Assembly (NCBI RefSeq): GCF_016862395.1
Contig: NZ_BOMW01000053.1
Location: 34,568 to 98,567, forward strand
Source of the DNA: Actinoplanes siamensis
GTDB lineage: Bacteria > Actinomycetota > Actinomycetes > Mycobacteriales > Micromonosporaceae
Direction of reading: 5' to 3'
DNA: 64,000 nt
Shown: positions 33,989 to 42,875 of the stretch, piece after piece
How positions within the stretch are numbered: the stretch's first letter is position 1
Layout: the number at the start of each line of letters is the position of its first letter
Position numbers and translations under genes: made by a program
Notes under the pieces: model-generated
Databases searched by the model: none
What the model was told of the DNA's origin: nothing
The model's input: only the letters and a program-made list of their open reading frames with translations

Positions 33989-35106
33989 CCTGCTTGGCCC
34001 AATGGTGCGCCTTGTTTTTGCATGAATGAGATTGGGTTCGTTGCACCGGCTTTTGACCGATCGTTGTTGTAATGAACTTCGAAGTGCAAGTGTGGGCCCG
34101 AGGAGTTACCGCTCGTGCCGACCCGGCCGATAACCTGACCGGCCGTCACCTTCTGGTTTACCTTGACGAAGGGGCGCTGCACCATGTGACAGTACCGGGT
34201 CATAACGTTCCCGGCGTGCTGGATCTCCACCATCCAGCCACATCCGCCCTTGCCCGGATACCCGTCGACATCGCAGGTCTTCCGGCCCCTGAAGTCCTCG
34301 TCGCACTTCACCACCGAGACGATGCCGCTCGCTGCCGCGACGATCGGCGCGTATCGCGCGACCATCAGGTCCACGCCCTGGTGGTTGGGTCGTTCCGGGC
34401 TGCGGAAACCGCTTCCGACTTCGGCCTTCACCGGGTTCGTCCAGCCGGATGCGGCGACCTGGCCAGCTCGGGCGCAGGTCATCGACACCGAGTTCCCGAC
34501 CGCGTTCGCCGCTCCGTGAGCCAGCATGTTCACGATTTGCGTGGCTGCCGGCTCATGTTTGGCGTACGCGTCCGGATAGGCGCTGATCTGGACCGCCTGC
34601 GCCGCCCGGGTCAACGACATGTTCTCCCAGCCGCGGATCGTCTTGAGCTTCTTGTAGAACTTCGTGGCGGCGTACTCCGGATCCTGCACCTGTTTCGGCG
34701 TCCCCCAACCGGAGCTGGGCCGCTGCTGGAAGAGCCCGAGCGAGTCGTGGTCGTTGCGGGAACCAAGGTTGCCGAGATTGACGAGTCGGGACTCCTGCAT
34801 CGAGGTGGCCACCGCGATGACCCAGGCGCGGGGCGGCATCTTCATCTTCGCGCCGACATTGATGATGATGGCCGCGTTCTGCATCTGCTGGGCGCCGTAC
34901 TGCCGGACTTTGGGAAGTTTGGCATTTGCGGCGACCGGCCCGCGCTCGCCGCAGCCGTAGGCGGCGGCGTTCATATCGGTTCGATCCGCTTTGTTGCTGA
35001 GCTCACCGAAGAGGAGCACCGCGACGCTGCCGCCGCAGCAGATCAGGGCGAGTGTCGTGACCAGCGCGACCAGGAGAACAGCCTTGCGGGGCCGCCGGAG
35101 AGTCAC
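33985..35106 (-). CDS. Cell-wall hydrolase: transglycosylase-like + M23 peptidase domains
   Basis: A 373-residue protein with an N-terminal membrane anchor (about 9-33). A lytic-transglycosylase-like domain follows (about 65-200, with SMQESRLVNLGN containing the likely catalytic Glu and SLGLFQQRP). The C-terminal LytM/M23 domain has zinc ligands HQGVD (about 242) and HLHFEVH (about 340). Two-domain hydrolases of this kind open the peptidoglycan for Gram-positive conjugation machines (the Tn916 Orf14 position). The GTG start overlaps the stop of the VirB8-like gene. Confidence 0.87.
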   Translation of the reverse strand: MTLRRPRKAVLLVALVTTLALICCGGSVAVLLFGELSNKADRTDMNAAAYGCGERGPVAANAKLPKVRQYGAQQMQNAAIIINVGAKMKMPPRAWVIAVATSMQESRLVNLGNLGSRNDHDSLGLFQQRPSSGWGTPKQVQDPEYAATKFYKKLKTIRGWENMSLTRAAQAVQISAYPDAYAKHEPAATQIVNMLAHGAANAVGNSVSMTCARAGQVAASGWTNPVKAEVGSGFRSPERPNHQGVDLMVARYAPIVAAASGIVSVVKCDEDFRGRKTCDVDGYPGKGGCGWMVEIQHAGNVMTRYCHMVQRPFVKVNQKVTAGQVIGRVGTSGNSSGPHLHFEVHYNNDRSKAGATNPISFMQKQGAPLGQAG

Positions 35107-35645
35107 GCCGCCTCCCAGTCGATGCCGTCGACCAGCCAGTGGCCGTCCGGCGCGATCAGCCGGAGGCTGAGTCTGCCGGTGTTCATCGTGACAATCGCGT
35201 TGACCTGGGTGTCATTGACGACATCAAGAGCAGGACGGCCGATCACCTGGTCGGCGGGGACACCGGCCGGGTCCACCCCGCGAAGCTGATCCGCGAGGTC
35301 GGTGGTGGCGTTCGGTAGCAGGCGATCGAGCCACTTCTTCGAGGTGACACCGGTGTGGCTCACCCAGGCGGAGGCGAACGCGTAGGCCACCTGCTCCGGC
35401 TCGGCCCGCCCAGGGCTGGTCTTCGGGCTCGGCGGCGGCTCCGAGGAGACGATGCTGTCGTCCTCCGACGGGTCGATGCTGATTGCCGGCGCGGGCGACC
35501 CCAACCCGACCGGCGATTCCGATCTGCCGTCCGACAGCAGCCGCCCGATACCGACGATGGCCAGCACGATGGCGACCAAGACCAAGGCAACGCCCCATCG
35601 CGTACGGAAGAGAGCGTTGAGCCCACGCGTGACTATCCCGGCCAT
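35103..35645 (-). CDS. VirB8/TcpC-like membrane protein
   Basis: A 180-residue protein with one membrane helix near the N-terminus (WGVALVLVAIVLAIVGIG, about 16-33). A Ser/Pro linker and an NTF2-like domain of about 100 residues follow. Gram-positive type IV systems carry such proteins (TcpC, Orf13 of Tn916) as assembly factors, though with two NTF2 domains more often. The ATG at 35645 has GAGGTGA upstream. It lies 4 bases after the VirB6-like gene and overlaps the hydrolase gene, so the order matches a conjugation operon. Confidence 0.7.
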   Translation of the reverse strand: MAGIVTRGLNALFRTRWGVALVLVAIVLAIVGIGRLLSDGRSESPVGLGSPAPAISIDPSEDDSIVSSEPPPSPKTSPGRAEPEQVAYAFASAWVSHTGVTSKKWLDRLLPNATTDLADQLRGVDPAGVPADQVIGRPALDVVNDTQVNAIVTMNTGRLSLRLIAPDGHWLVDGIDWEAA

Positions 35646-35649
35646 GCGA

Positions 35650-37659
35650 TCACCTCGCCTCGGAACGCACCCGAGGGGTGACCGGCTCCTGGGTGGTGGC
35701 ACCCGTCTCCGGCCGGTAGATCGTGTACGACGTCGGCTGCTCGGCTACGTCCGGCTCGGTCCAGTCGGTACGCCGGGTCCGGGGTCGGGCCTGAGCCGGC
35801 CGTCCACCGCCGCCGCTGTTGCCACGGCCGCCGGTGTCGCCGGGCGAATCCGCCGCCGGCCTCTCGTCCCGGACCGACTCGTTGCCGTCCGGGCGGGTGG
35901 GCACCGGCAGCCTGGAATCCTTGTGGGAGGTTCCGGTGCCGTGAGTGGAGTCACCGCGAGAGGCGGCCGAGTGCGCCGGATCCTCCAGCCGGGCCTCGGG
36001 CCGCATGTTCCGCGGCTCGACGAAGACCGTCCGGCCGTCCTTGCCGAACGTCGGCTCACGAGTCCCACCGCCGTCGGCGATCTCCAGCTTCGCGGCCTCA
36101 CGCATGTCGCGGAAGAACCGTCGGTGCCACGAGCCTCCGGAGGCGATCTCAGCAGCGCCATCCTTACCGCCCAGCTGAGTGATGCGGCGATACGGCCGAA
36201 GCAGCAACCAGCCAACCACACCACACAGCCAAACCAGAACCACCTGCAGCCACCCAGGAAGGGTCGCCGTGTTCATGATCAGATCGACAGCGAAAAGATA
36301 AATAGCTGCACCGGTGCCAAAGATGGCGATATTGAAGATCGCTGCAATGACAGCGTTTCCGAGACGGCGAATTCCTGCACTGGCCGGGCGTAGAAGGCCG
36401 ACTGTTCCTAGAATCGGGACAGCGATTACGGCCCATCGAAATATTAGGAAACCTAGCAGCACCAGGAGGGAAGCAGTGAGGTCGAACATTGCAAACATAA
36501 GTGCAGCGAGCGCGGCAATGAATCCGGACCCGATTCGTTCCATGCCGTTGGTTCCTTGCAGGTACTGGTACGCCTCGGGATCCTCGGTGTTAATTTGTGC
36601 TGCAATAACTTTCCATTGATTCTTCTTGCGTTCGATCAGGGCTTCCCGGATGGCGGGATTTTTCCGGATTTCCTCGGCTTCGTCCCATCGAAGTGAATGG
36701 GCGCTGTAAAGGGCGAACCCGTACTTCTGTGCCGTTTCGCTGTCCGCCGATCCAAGAACGCCCCGAAGCCAGTTCCGGTAGAGCATCGTCTCGGTCGCCG
36801 TGTCACTGGCTCGTACCGCTGGGGGTCGCTTGTCTGTACACGCGTCTGCTTTGCCGAGTTTGCAATCAGTCCCCGAGTTTGCGCTCTGAGGTTGAGGGCC
36901 AATTGCGCCGTGTATCACGCTTAGGGATGTAACAAGACTCTGGTCCGCCAGGTTGGCTGAACGCACAGGCCAAGCCGCTATAGCTGTAACGCCGACCATA
37001 ACGAGGACCGCCCAACCGGCAGTTGTTGTAGCTGCCCCCATGTCCGCTTGCCGGGAACGCCAGAGTAGGTACATGCCCACGACCGCGAGAGTGACCACCC
37101 CGAAGACTGTAAAAACCTTCTCATAAACAGCCTTGGTGGCCTGCTCTACAAGTGTGTCTGCCCATCCCCAGAGCGACTGCGGATCCCAGGCTCGTTCACG
37201 GAGTGCATTCGATGCGCCAATAATTGCAGTTGCAACCATGAACTCGCCATCAGCGATGGTTGATTCGGCTCGTGAGTCAGCCTCGGTGACAATAGCGGCG
37301 CATCCGCCATCCTGATCGTAGCTCGGGAAGCTGTATCCGGCGTATCCGTATAGTGTGTACATGCCCTTCGGGCCCGGTTCGCTCGATGCTGCTGGCCTCT
37401 CCGCGAACCAGCCTGCTAGGCCTGAATCAGGGGTACTGGGGGTGGGTGCCTTTTCGCATTTTGCCTTGTCGCCAACGGCCGTCGTGAGCCGGTTGACGCA
37501 CTGATTGACATCCGCTTTCCACTCTTCCAAGCTGCAGGGTCCTGCTGGTGCTTTGGCAGGCGTTGCGTAGGCGCCTGTCGGTGCCGCCACTGCCCAGGCG
37601 ATTGACGCCACCACCATCATGACCAGGGCCGAAAACAGTGCCACCCCCCGCCGCACCAT
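35650..37659 (-). CDS. VirB6/TrbL-like polytopic membrane protein
   Basis: A 669-residue protein. A signal sequence (about 8-30) precedes an extracytoplasmic Cys-containing region (CSLEEWKADVNQCVNRL, a second pair CKLGKADAC). About seven membrane segments lie between residues 150 and 490, followed by a long charged, disordered cytoplasmic tail of about 180 residues. This is the layout of the VirB6/TrbL/Orf15 channel proteins. The middle of the gene (about 36,250-37,600) is clearly less G+C-rich than its tail and its neighbours. The ATG has GGAGG 6 bases upstream and follows VirB4 by one base. Confidence 0.75.
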   Translation of the reverse strand: MVRRGVALFSALVMMVVASIAWAVAAPTGAYATPAKAPAGPCSLEEWKADVNQCVNRLTTAVGDKAKCEKAPTPSTPDSGLAGWFAERPAASSEPGPKGMYTLYGYAGYSFPSYDQDGGCAAIVTEADSRAESTIADGEFMVATAIIGASNALRERAWDPQSLWGWADTLVEQATKAVYEKVFTVFGVVTLAVVGMYLLWRSRQADMGAATTTAGWAVLVMVGVTAIAAWPVRSANLADQSLVTSLSVIHGAIGPQPQSANSGTDCKLGKADACTDKRPPAVRASDTATETMLYRNWLRGVLGSADSETAQKYGFALYSAHSLRWDEAEEIRKNPAIREALIERKKNQWKVIAAQINTEDPEAYQYLQGTNGMERIGSGFIAALAALMFAMFDLTASLLVLLGFLIFRWAVIAVPILGTVGLLRPASAGIRRLGNAVIAAIFNIAIFGTGAAIYLFAVDLIMNTATLPGWLQVVLVWLCGVVGWLLLRPYRRITQLGGKDGAAEIASGGSWHRRFFRDMREAAKLEIADGGGTREPTFGKDGRTVFVEPRNMRPEARLEDPAHSAASRGDSTHGTGTSHKDSRLPVPTRPDGNESVRDERPAADSPGDTGGRGNSGGGGRPAQARPRTRRTDWTEPDVAEQPTSYTIYRPETGATTQEPVTPRVRSEAR

Positions 37660-37660
37660 C

Positions 37661-40600
37661 TCAAACCTCCAGGTCGGACGGAAGCGGCACCACCGAAGGC
37701 GCCGCAGCTCCAGGCGTAGTGTCCAGGTGCTCCAGCAACCCGTCGACATACGAGACGTCGACGCGGACCTTCTGGACCCGCCCGTCCACGTCCCGCATCA
37801 CGAATTCCCGGAAGCCCAAGCGGTTCTGGGACGACGTGTCGACCTGGGACAGGGAGGCCAGCGTCGCCTCGTAGCCGTCGTGGACCGGGACCCGTAGCAG
37901 GCGCAGGGCCTCGGAGGCGATCTCCTGGTCCTCCGCGATCCGGCCGACGAACACCGTGGAGACCAGGTTCTGCACGTCGAGGCCGAGGATGTCGCGCGGG
38001 TTCTGGGAGGCGACCAGCGCCGCGAGGTTCCACTTCCGGGAGTCCCGGGCGAGCCGGACCAGGAACGAGCGGCCGGAGCGCCAGCCTTCCATGAAGTGTG
38101 CCTCGTCGAGGCCGACCATCTTGCGGGACGACATGGAGCCGCCGTAGCAGCGCCGCACCGCGAGCCGGTGCGCGGTGTGCAGCATCGGCAGGGCCAGGGA
38201 CTCCTCGGCCGACCAGTATTCCCGCTCGATTTTGAGGTCGGGAAGGCGCAGACCGGCCATGGTGATCACGGTGAGGGCGGCGTCGGCGCCGAGCAGGTGC
38301 TGCGGCGGGCGGCCGAAGAAGAGCAGCGCGAGCGGCATTTCCGCGGTGTCCAGCAGGAGGTTGGCCAGTTCCCGGCCCTCGTCGTCGTCCAAGCCTTGCA
38401 GGGTGGCGACCACGTCGTCGAGCGTGGATGTCTCCTCGGCCGGCACCTGGCGCACCGCGTGGCGCAGCAGCGTCGCGGTGGACGCCTCCTTGGCCACCTG
38501 GGGTGGCACCAGCATCGAGCAGATGTCCTGGACCAGCATGCGGCGCTCGGCGCGGGCGTTGGAGACGGCGATCTCGAACTCCCGGTCGCCGCCGGGGCCG
38601 GTGGAGAACTCGGAGCGGACCGGGGTGGGGATCAGCGCGTAGGGGGCCAGGGTGCCCTGTTCGGAACCGGTCAGGTTCAGCACCCGGCTGTACGGCCGCA
38701 GCTCCGGCATCTGGCACAGCCGGGCGAGCGGCCCGGACGGGTCGAGCAGGGTGACCTGGACGCCGCGTCGGGCGTTCAGGTATCCGAGCGCGCCCATCAG
38801 CGTCGACTTGCCACCGCCCGGCTCGGCCACGAAGACGCCGAGCCCGGAGCGTTCCCGTACCTCCATCGGGAAGTGCAGGTCGAGGAAGACGGGCCGGCGG
38901 CAGGTGCCGGCGGTGCGCCCGATCAGGTCACCGCGCCGGTCGCCGACCGTGGAGGCGGCCTGCGGGAGGGCGGCGGCGAGCAGTTTGACCGGCATCCGGC
39001 GGACGTAGCCGGTGTTGGCGATCGGCTCGCCCGGGATGAACTCGCGGGCCAGCTGGTCCTGATTCTTCGGGTGCTGCAGGGAGATCCGCAGTTCCCGGGA
39101 GTAGAGCTGGATCAGCCGGCGGGCGCGCTCGAGGCACTCGTCCCGGTTAGCGCCGCTGACCGCGATCCGGTGCCAGCCGTGTGCCCGTGCCGAGTCGGTG
39201 GGCAGGCCGGTGGTCATCTCGTCGCCGATCACCAGCGCGCGCTTGGCCAGCCGCTCCAGTTCCGGCGGGGCGTCGATGCCGTGCTCGGCGTAATCCAGTT
39301 GCTGCGAGCGGATCATCCGGAGCCGGTGCTCGAGGTTCTTGAACGAGCTGTTCGAGCCGAGGATGTCGATCCGTGAGGAGAGCTCCATGGGCCACGGCAG
39401 CCGCTCGTGGAAGTGCATCCACGGCTCGTGCCGCTCGGGAATCTCCAGCGGCTCCATCCGGCCCACCGAGAGCACCGCGACGTGGCGTTCCTCGCCGGTC
39501 ATCCGGTTGACCAGCTTGACCGTGGAACCGTACGGCGTCCGGTAGCGCTCCACCTGTTCGGTGAGGGCGAGCAGGTCACCGGTCTCCCAGTGGCCGTTGG
39601 AGACCGGGGAGAGCAGGCCGGGCGGCGCCATGCCGAGCGCCACCGAGCGGAACAACAGCCACTCCAGCTCCTGCGGGGTGACCCGCCGGCCGCGCATGCC
39701 GAACGCGTTGAGCACCTCGTCGAACTGCTCGACGGTGCGGCCCAGCTTGCGCCGCTCGTTCTCCGAGGTGCCGCGGCCGAACGCGCGCAGGATCCGCTCG
39801 GCGAACGTGTCGCCGAGCGAGCGCCGGGCGAACGTCACGCCGAGGTACGTCTGGCCCTCCGCGTGGTTCACCGAGAGCAGGTGCCGCTGCGCCGCGACCA
39901 GGTGGTCCGACCAGGACGTCGCGTTCTGCACGTCGGGCAGCGGCTTGGTGGTGAACGAGTCGACCGTGCGGGCCCATTCGTCGGCCGGGAACGGCCGGGT
40001 GGTGCGCCGCAGGTGCAGGCGGAACCCGGCCAGCCCGGCGTACTGCTCGGAGATCGCGCTGAGCAGCGCCTCGCGCTCCGCGTCGGGCCGGAACGCCCAG
40101 CGCACCTCGGGCAGGTAGTACCACGCCGTCACGGTGCTCTGGGTGAACGTCAGGTGCCCGGCGATCTCGCTGATCGCCAGCTCGATCGACGGGTCGCGAT
40201 CGCTGAACTTGAGCTTCTGCGGACGCAGCGGCGCCGCCTTCGGAGCCTTCGGCTCCTTGCCGCGCCGCTTCGCGGGGGATTTCTCGGTACGCCGGGCCGG
40301 CGCCTTCTCCGGCACGGGCACCGGGAGCGGAGCCGGGGCCGGCGGCAGGCTGGGAGCCGGCGCCTGGCGCGGGGGCGCGACCGGGGCGGGTTGTGGCGGC
40401 AGGCCGGGGGCCGGCGCCTGGTGCGGCGGCGCGACCGGAGCGGGTTGCGGCGGCCACTCGTCGTACTGCGACCAGTCGTCCTCGTCCACGGCCCCAGCGG
40501 GGTGGAAATCAGTGCTTGTCCCGGCCGATTCCGGGTAGAAGTCAGCTTCCGGCCCGACCGGCGCCCGGGTGAATCCCGAGGGCGACGGGGCGGCGGGCAG

Positions 40601-40942
40601 CGGCGCCGGCCCGGAGCCGTTGGCACGACGGCCGTTGGCGGGCGCCGGTTCCGCCGGTGGATCACTCGGACGGGTGGCTGCCGGGCTGCCGGTGCCGCCG
40701 AACAGGTCGAGGAACGGGGAGTCGATGTCCAGTGTGGTGTCGACAGGCGTGCCGGTGTGCGACCGGGGCGTGTGGGGCGCCTGGAACACGCCGACGCCGC
40801 CGTGTCCGGGCGCGGCGACCAGCTCCTCGGCTTCGTCAAGGGATCCCGCCGAGGAGTAGCTGTCCGAACGCACACCGTTACTCTGCCTGCCCGGCATGGG
40901 CGCACCCGCGCGGGGATGCCCGGGCGGAGGGGTCGTGGTCAT
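37661..40942 (-). CDS. VirB4/TraC-type conjugation ATPase
   Basis: A 1093-residue protein. The first 240 residues are Pro/Ala-rich and disordered, with a repeated PAPVAPP-QAPAP unit. A VirB4 N-terminal domain and a C-terminal RecA-like ATPase follow, with Walker A VAEPGGGKSTL (about 703-713) and a likely Walker B KMVGLDEAHF. The Gln of ALVASQNPRD is the usual motif 3 residue. VirB4 proteins power pilus or channel assembly in type IV secretion, and this one is the clearest evidence for that machine here. Start ATG 40942, 31 bases after the previous gene. The weak GGCGGTG ribosome site leaves some doubt. Confidence 0.9.
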   Translation of the reverse strand: MTTTPPPGHPRAGAPMPGRQSNGVRSDSYSSAGSLDEAEELVAAPGHGGVGVFQAPHTPRSHTGTPVDTTLDIDSPFLDLFGGTGSPAATRPSDPPAEPAPANGRRANGSGPAPLPAAPSPSGFTRAPVGPEADFYPESAGTSTDFHPAGAVDEDDWSQYDEWPPQPAPVAPPHQAPAPGLPPQPAPVAPPRQAPAPSLPPAPAPLPVPVPEKAPARRTEKSPAKRRGKEPKAPKAAPLRPQKLKFSDRDPSIELAISEIAGHLTFTQSTVTAWYYLPEVRWAFRPDAEREALLSAISEQYAGLAGFRLHLRRTTRPFPADEWARTVDSFTTKPLPDVQNATSWSDHLVAAQRHLLSVNHAEGQTYLGVTFARRSLGDTFAERILRAFGRGTSENERRKLGRTVEQFDEVLNAFGMRGRRVTPQELEWLLFRSVALGMAPPGLLSPVSNGHWETGDLLALTEQVERYRTPYGSTVKLVNRMTGEERHVAVLSVGRMEPLEIPERHEPWMHFHERLPWPMELSSRIDILGSNSSFKNLEHRLRMIRSQQLDYAEHGIDAPPELERLAKRALVIGDEMTTGLPTDSARAHGWHRIAVSGANRDECLERARRLIQLYSRELRISLQHPKNQDQLAREFIPGEPIANTGYVRRMPVKLLAAALPQAASTVGDRRGDLIGRTAGTCRRPVFLDLHFPMEVRERSGLGVFVAEPGGGKSTLMGALGYLNARRGVQVTLLDPSGPLARLCQMPELRPYSRVLNLTGSEQGTLAPYALIPTPVRSEFSTGPGGDREFEIAVSNARAERRMLVQDICSMLVPPQVAKEASTATLLRHAVRQVPAEETSTLDDVVATLQGLDDDEGRELANLLLDTAEMPLALLFFGRPPQHLLGADAALTVITMAGLRLPDLKIEREYWSAEESLALPMLHTAHRLAVRRCYGGSMSSRKMVGLDEAHFMEGWRSGRSFLVRLARDSRKWNLAALVASQNPRDILGLDVQNLVSTVFVGRIAEDQEIASEALRLLRVPVHDGYEATLASLSQVDTSSQNRLGFREFVMRDVDGRVQKVRVDVSYVDGLLEHLDTTPGAAAPSVVPLPSDLEV

Positions 40943-40973
40943 GCGTGAACACCGCCGAGGATGGCCGAACCGG

Positions 40974-41336
40974 TCATACCAACTCCTCCCGAACCCGGAT
41001 GCGAGTGGCGACAAGTCTGGGGTCGCGGCGCTCCACGGCGGGCTCGCGGGTGCGGCGCCAGTCGGTCAGCGCGGTGCGGATGACGACCCGGGCCGGCCGG
41101 TCCGGGTCGACGTGGCGGAACACGTACGACGTCGTCACCATGGCCAGCGAGATCTCCCAGGCCGGGAACGGGTCGAAGTCGAGCGTGATCAGGTAGTGCA
41201 GGACCATGAACACTGGCACCAGCACGACGAACATGCCGTACTGCGCGTACGGCAGGTGGATGGGCAGCGTGTACCCGGGCGGGCCTAGGTAGACCAGGCG
41301 AGCCCGGTAGATGTCGTCGTCGGTCCGGAGCCGCAT
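40974..41336 (-). CDS. Small membrane protein at the TcpE/PrgI position
   Basis: A 120-residue protein with two adjacent hydrophobic segments (about 33-50 and 56-72) and a basic C-terminal half rich in Arg. Gene position, immediately before VirB4, and two-helix shape match TcpE/Orf17 or PrgI-like proteins of Gram-positive conjugation systems. Sequence alone does not prove the family. The ATG lies one base after the stop of the pilin-like gene. Confidence 0.7.
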   Translation of the reverse strand: MRLRTDDDIYRARLVYLGPPGYTLPIHLPYAQYGMFVVLVPVFMVLHYLITLDFDPFPAWEISLAMVTTSYVFRHVDPDRPARVVIRTALTDWRRTREPAVERRDPRLVATRIRVREELV

Positions 41337-41337
41337 C

Positions 41338-41634
41338 TCAGTTGAAGATCAGCTTGATCAGGTAGTCGCCGACGAAGAAGAGCGTCGCCGCCCCCGCGAT
41401 GAACGCCAGGCCGACGATGGCGATCGCCGAACTGGTGAGCACTTTGGAGACCTCGCCGCGGCTGGCCCGGCCGATGAAGATCACGCCGAGCACCGCGAGC
41501 AGGATCGGTGCGATGTTCTTCGCGAAGAAGGTGACGATGCCCGAGGTGTTGATGCCGGTGGGCTCCGCCGCGGCGGCGAGCACAGTGCTCTGGAGCGCCG
41601 TCGCGACCTGACCGGCGAGCTCAGTGGCGATCAT
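41338..41634 (-). CDS. Pilin-like (VirB2/TrbC-type) small membrane protein
   Basis: A 98-residue protein with an N-terminal hydrophobic/Ala-rich segment resembling a signal (to about residue 25) and two membrane helices (about 40-58 and 68-90) separated by a short charged loop (GRASRGEVSK). VirB2/TrbC pilins have just this form. It is the first gene of the type IV-like operon. The ATG has a strong GGGGAGG ribosome site. A dyad symmetry element lies 15 bases upstream. Confidence 0.7.
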   Translation of the reverse strand: MIATELAGQVATALQSTVLAAAAEPTGINTSGIVTFFAKNIAPILLAVLGVIFIGRASRGEVSKVLTSSAIAIVGLAFIAGAATLFFVGDYLIKLIFN

Positions 41635-41648
41635 CGGTAAACCTCCCC

Positions 41649-41674
41649 GTGTCCGGTATGGGGGGTACGGACAC
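41649..41674. promoter_or_regulatory. Inverted repeat in the leader of the type IV-like operon
   Basis: GTGTCCG at 41649-41655 pairs with CGGACAC at 41668-41674. It sits just upstream of the ribosome site of the pilin-like gene, where a repressor or an attenuating hairpin could act. Confidence 0.5.
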
Positions 41675-41929
41675 GCTGCAGTTGTGAAGCCGTTCGGCAA
41701 CGCCCATATCGTGCTGCCTGTAGCTCACCACGTCGAGTGAGCCGTTCGGGCACTGCCATGCTCGTCTGCTCTCTTCGGTCACTTCATGATGCCCAGTTCC
41801 GAAGAGTACGGCTCGTACTTGCGGGCAACAAGCGTCCGTTTCGTTACCCAAGGTGAAGGAGTGGATGAATGAGAGTGATCACGCCATCGTACACCTGTTC
41901 GAACCACCCTGGCCCCGTACCCTCGACGG
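41675..41929. other. Spacer between type IV-like operon and folP
   Basis: No convincing gene. AGCCGTTCGG occurs at 41688-41697 and 41740-41749, a 10-base direct repeat 52 bases apart, and could be a regulator site. The end holds the folP promoter. Confidence 0.4.
41918..41929 (+). promoter_or_regulatory. Leaderless promoter -10 of folP
   Basis: TACCCT at 41918-41923 followed by 6 bases and GTG at 41930. This gives folP-folB-folK its own promoter, independent of ftsH-folE. Confidence 0.5.
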
Positions 41930-42808
41930 GTGCGCACTCCGCCGACAGAAGCCCAGGTCACCGCCGCTGACCTGCTGAACCGGGATCACCCGGTCGTGAT
42001 GGGGGTCCTGAACGTCACCCCCGACTCCTTCTCCGACGGCGGCCGTCACACCGGGCTCGACGCCGCCGTCGAACATGGCATTTCTCTGTTCCGGCAGGGC
42101 GCGGACATCGTCGATGTCGGTGGCGAGTCGACCCGCCCCGGCGCGGAACGTGTCGACGCGGCCACGGAGACCGCCCGGGTCGTCCCGGTCATCGAGGGCC
42201 TGGCCGCCGCCGGCGTGCCGCTGAGCGTCGACACCACCCGGGCCGCGGTGGCCGAGGCCGCCCTGGCGGCCGGCGCCATGGTGGTCAACGACGTCTCCGG
42301 TGGCCTGGCCGATCCCGGCATGGCGGCGGTCGCCGCGGCCGCCGGCTGCCCGTGGATCCTGATGCACTGGCGCGGGCACTCCCGCGACATGCAGCGCCTG
42401 GCCACCTATCAGGACGTGGTCACCGAGGTCCGCGACGAGCTGCGGGGCCGGGCCGACGCCGCGATCGCGGCCGGCGTCGACCCCGGGCGGATCATCCTCG
42501 ACCCGGGCCTCGGCTTCGCCAAGAACGCCGAGCACAACTGGGCCCTCAGCGCGCGCCTCGACGTCCTGATCGAGCTCGGCTTCCCGGTGCTCTTCGCCGC
42601 CAGCCGCAAGACCTACCTGGGCCGGCTGCTGGCCGGCCCGGACGGCACGCCGCGCCCGGTCGGCGGCCGCGAGGCGGCCACCCTGGCCACCTCCCTGCTG
42701 GCGGCCGCCGCCGGCGCCTGGGGCGTCCGGGTCCACGAGGTCCGGGAGACCGTCGACGCGCTGGCCGTCTGGCGCGCCACCGGCTCGCCCCGGCTCGCCC
42801 GGATGTGA
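41930..42808 (+). CDS. folP: Dihydropteroate synthase
   Basis: A 292-residue TIM-barrel enzyme joining 6-hydroxymethyl-dihydropterin diphosphate and p-aminobenzoate, the sulfonamide target. Signatures are GVLNVTPDSFSDGG (about 25-38), DVGGESTRPGA (about 61-71), NDVSGG and LDPGLGFAKN. The GTG start is leaderless. It begins the downstream half of the folate operon, which here is separated from folE by the 12.8-kb block. Confidence 0.97.
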   Translation: MRTPPTEAQVTAADLLNRDHPVVMGVLNVTPDSFSDGGRHTGLDAAVEHGISLFRQGADIVDVGGESTRPGAERVDAATETARVVPVIEGLAAAGVPLSVDTTRAAVAEAALAAGAMVVNDVSGGLADPGMAAVAAAAGCPWILMHWRGHSRDMQRLATYQDVVTEVRDELRGRADAAIAAGVDPGRIILDPGLGFAKNAEHNWALSARLDVLIELGFPVLFAASRKTYLGRLLAGPDGTPRPVGGREAATLATSLLAAAAGAWGVRVHEVRETVDALAVWRATGSPRLARM

Positions 42809-42875
42809 AGATCGAAGACCGATCGGTGGTACGGCGGCGGAGCCGGCCCGGCTACGAACGGACAGGAGGATCCGG

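Noticed and set aside
41885..41930. GTTCGAACC before folP as a tRNA end or attachment site
   Set aside because: The flanking bases do not form a T-arm stem, and no copy is seen at the other end of the block.
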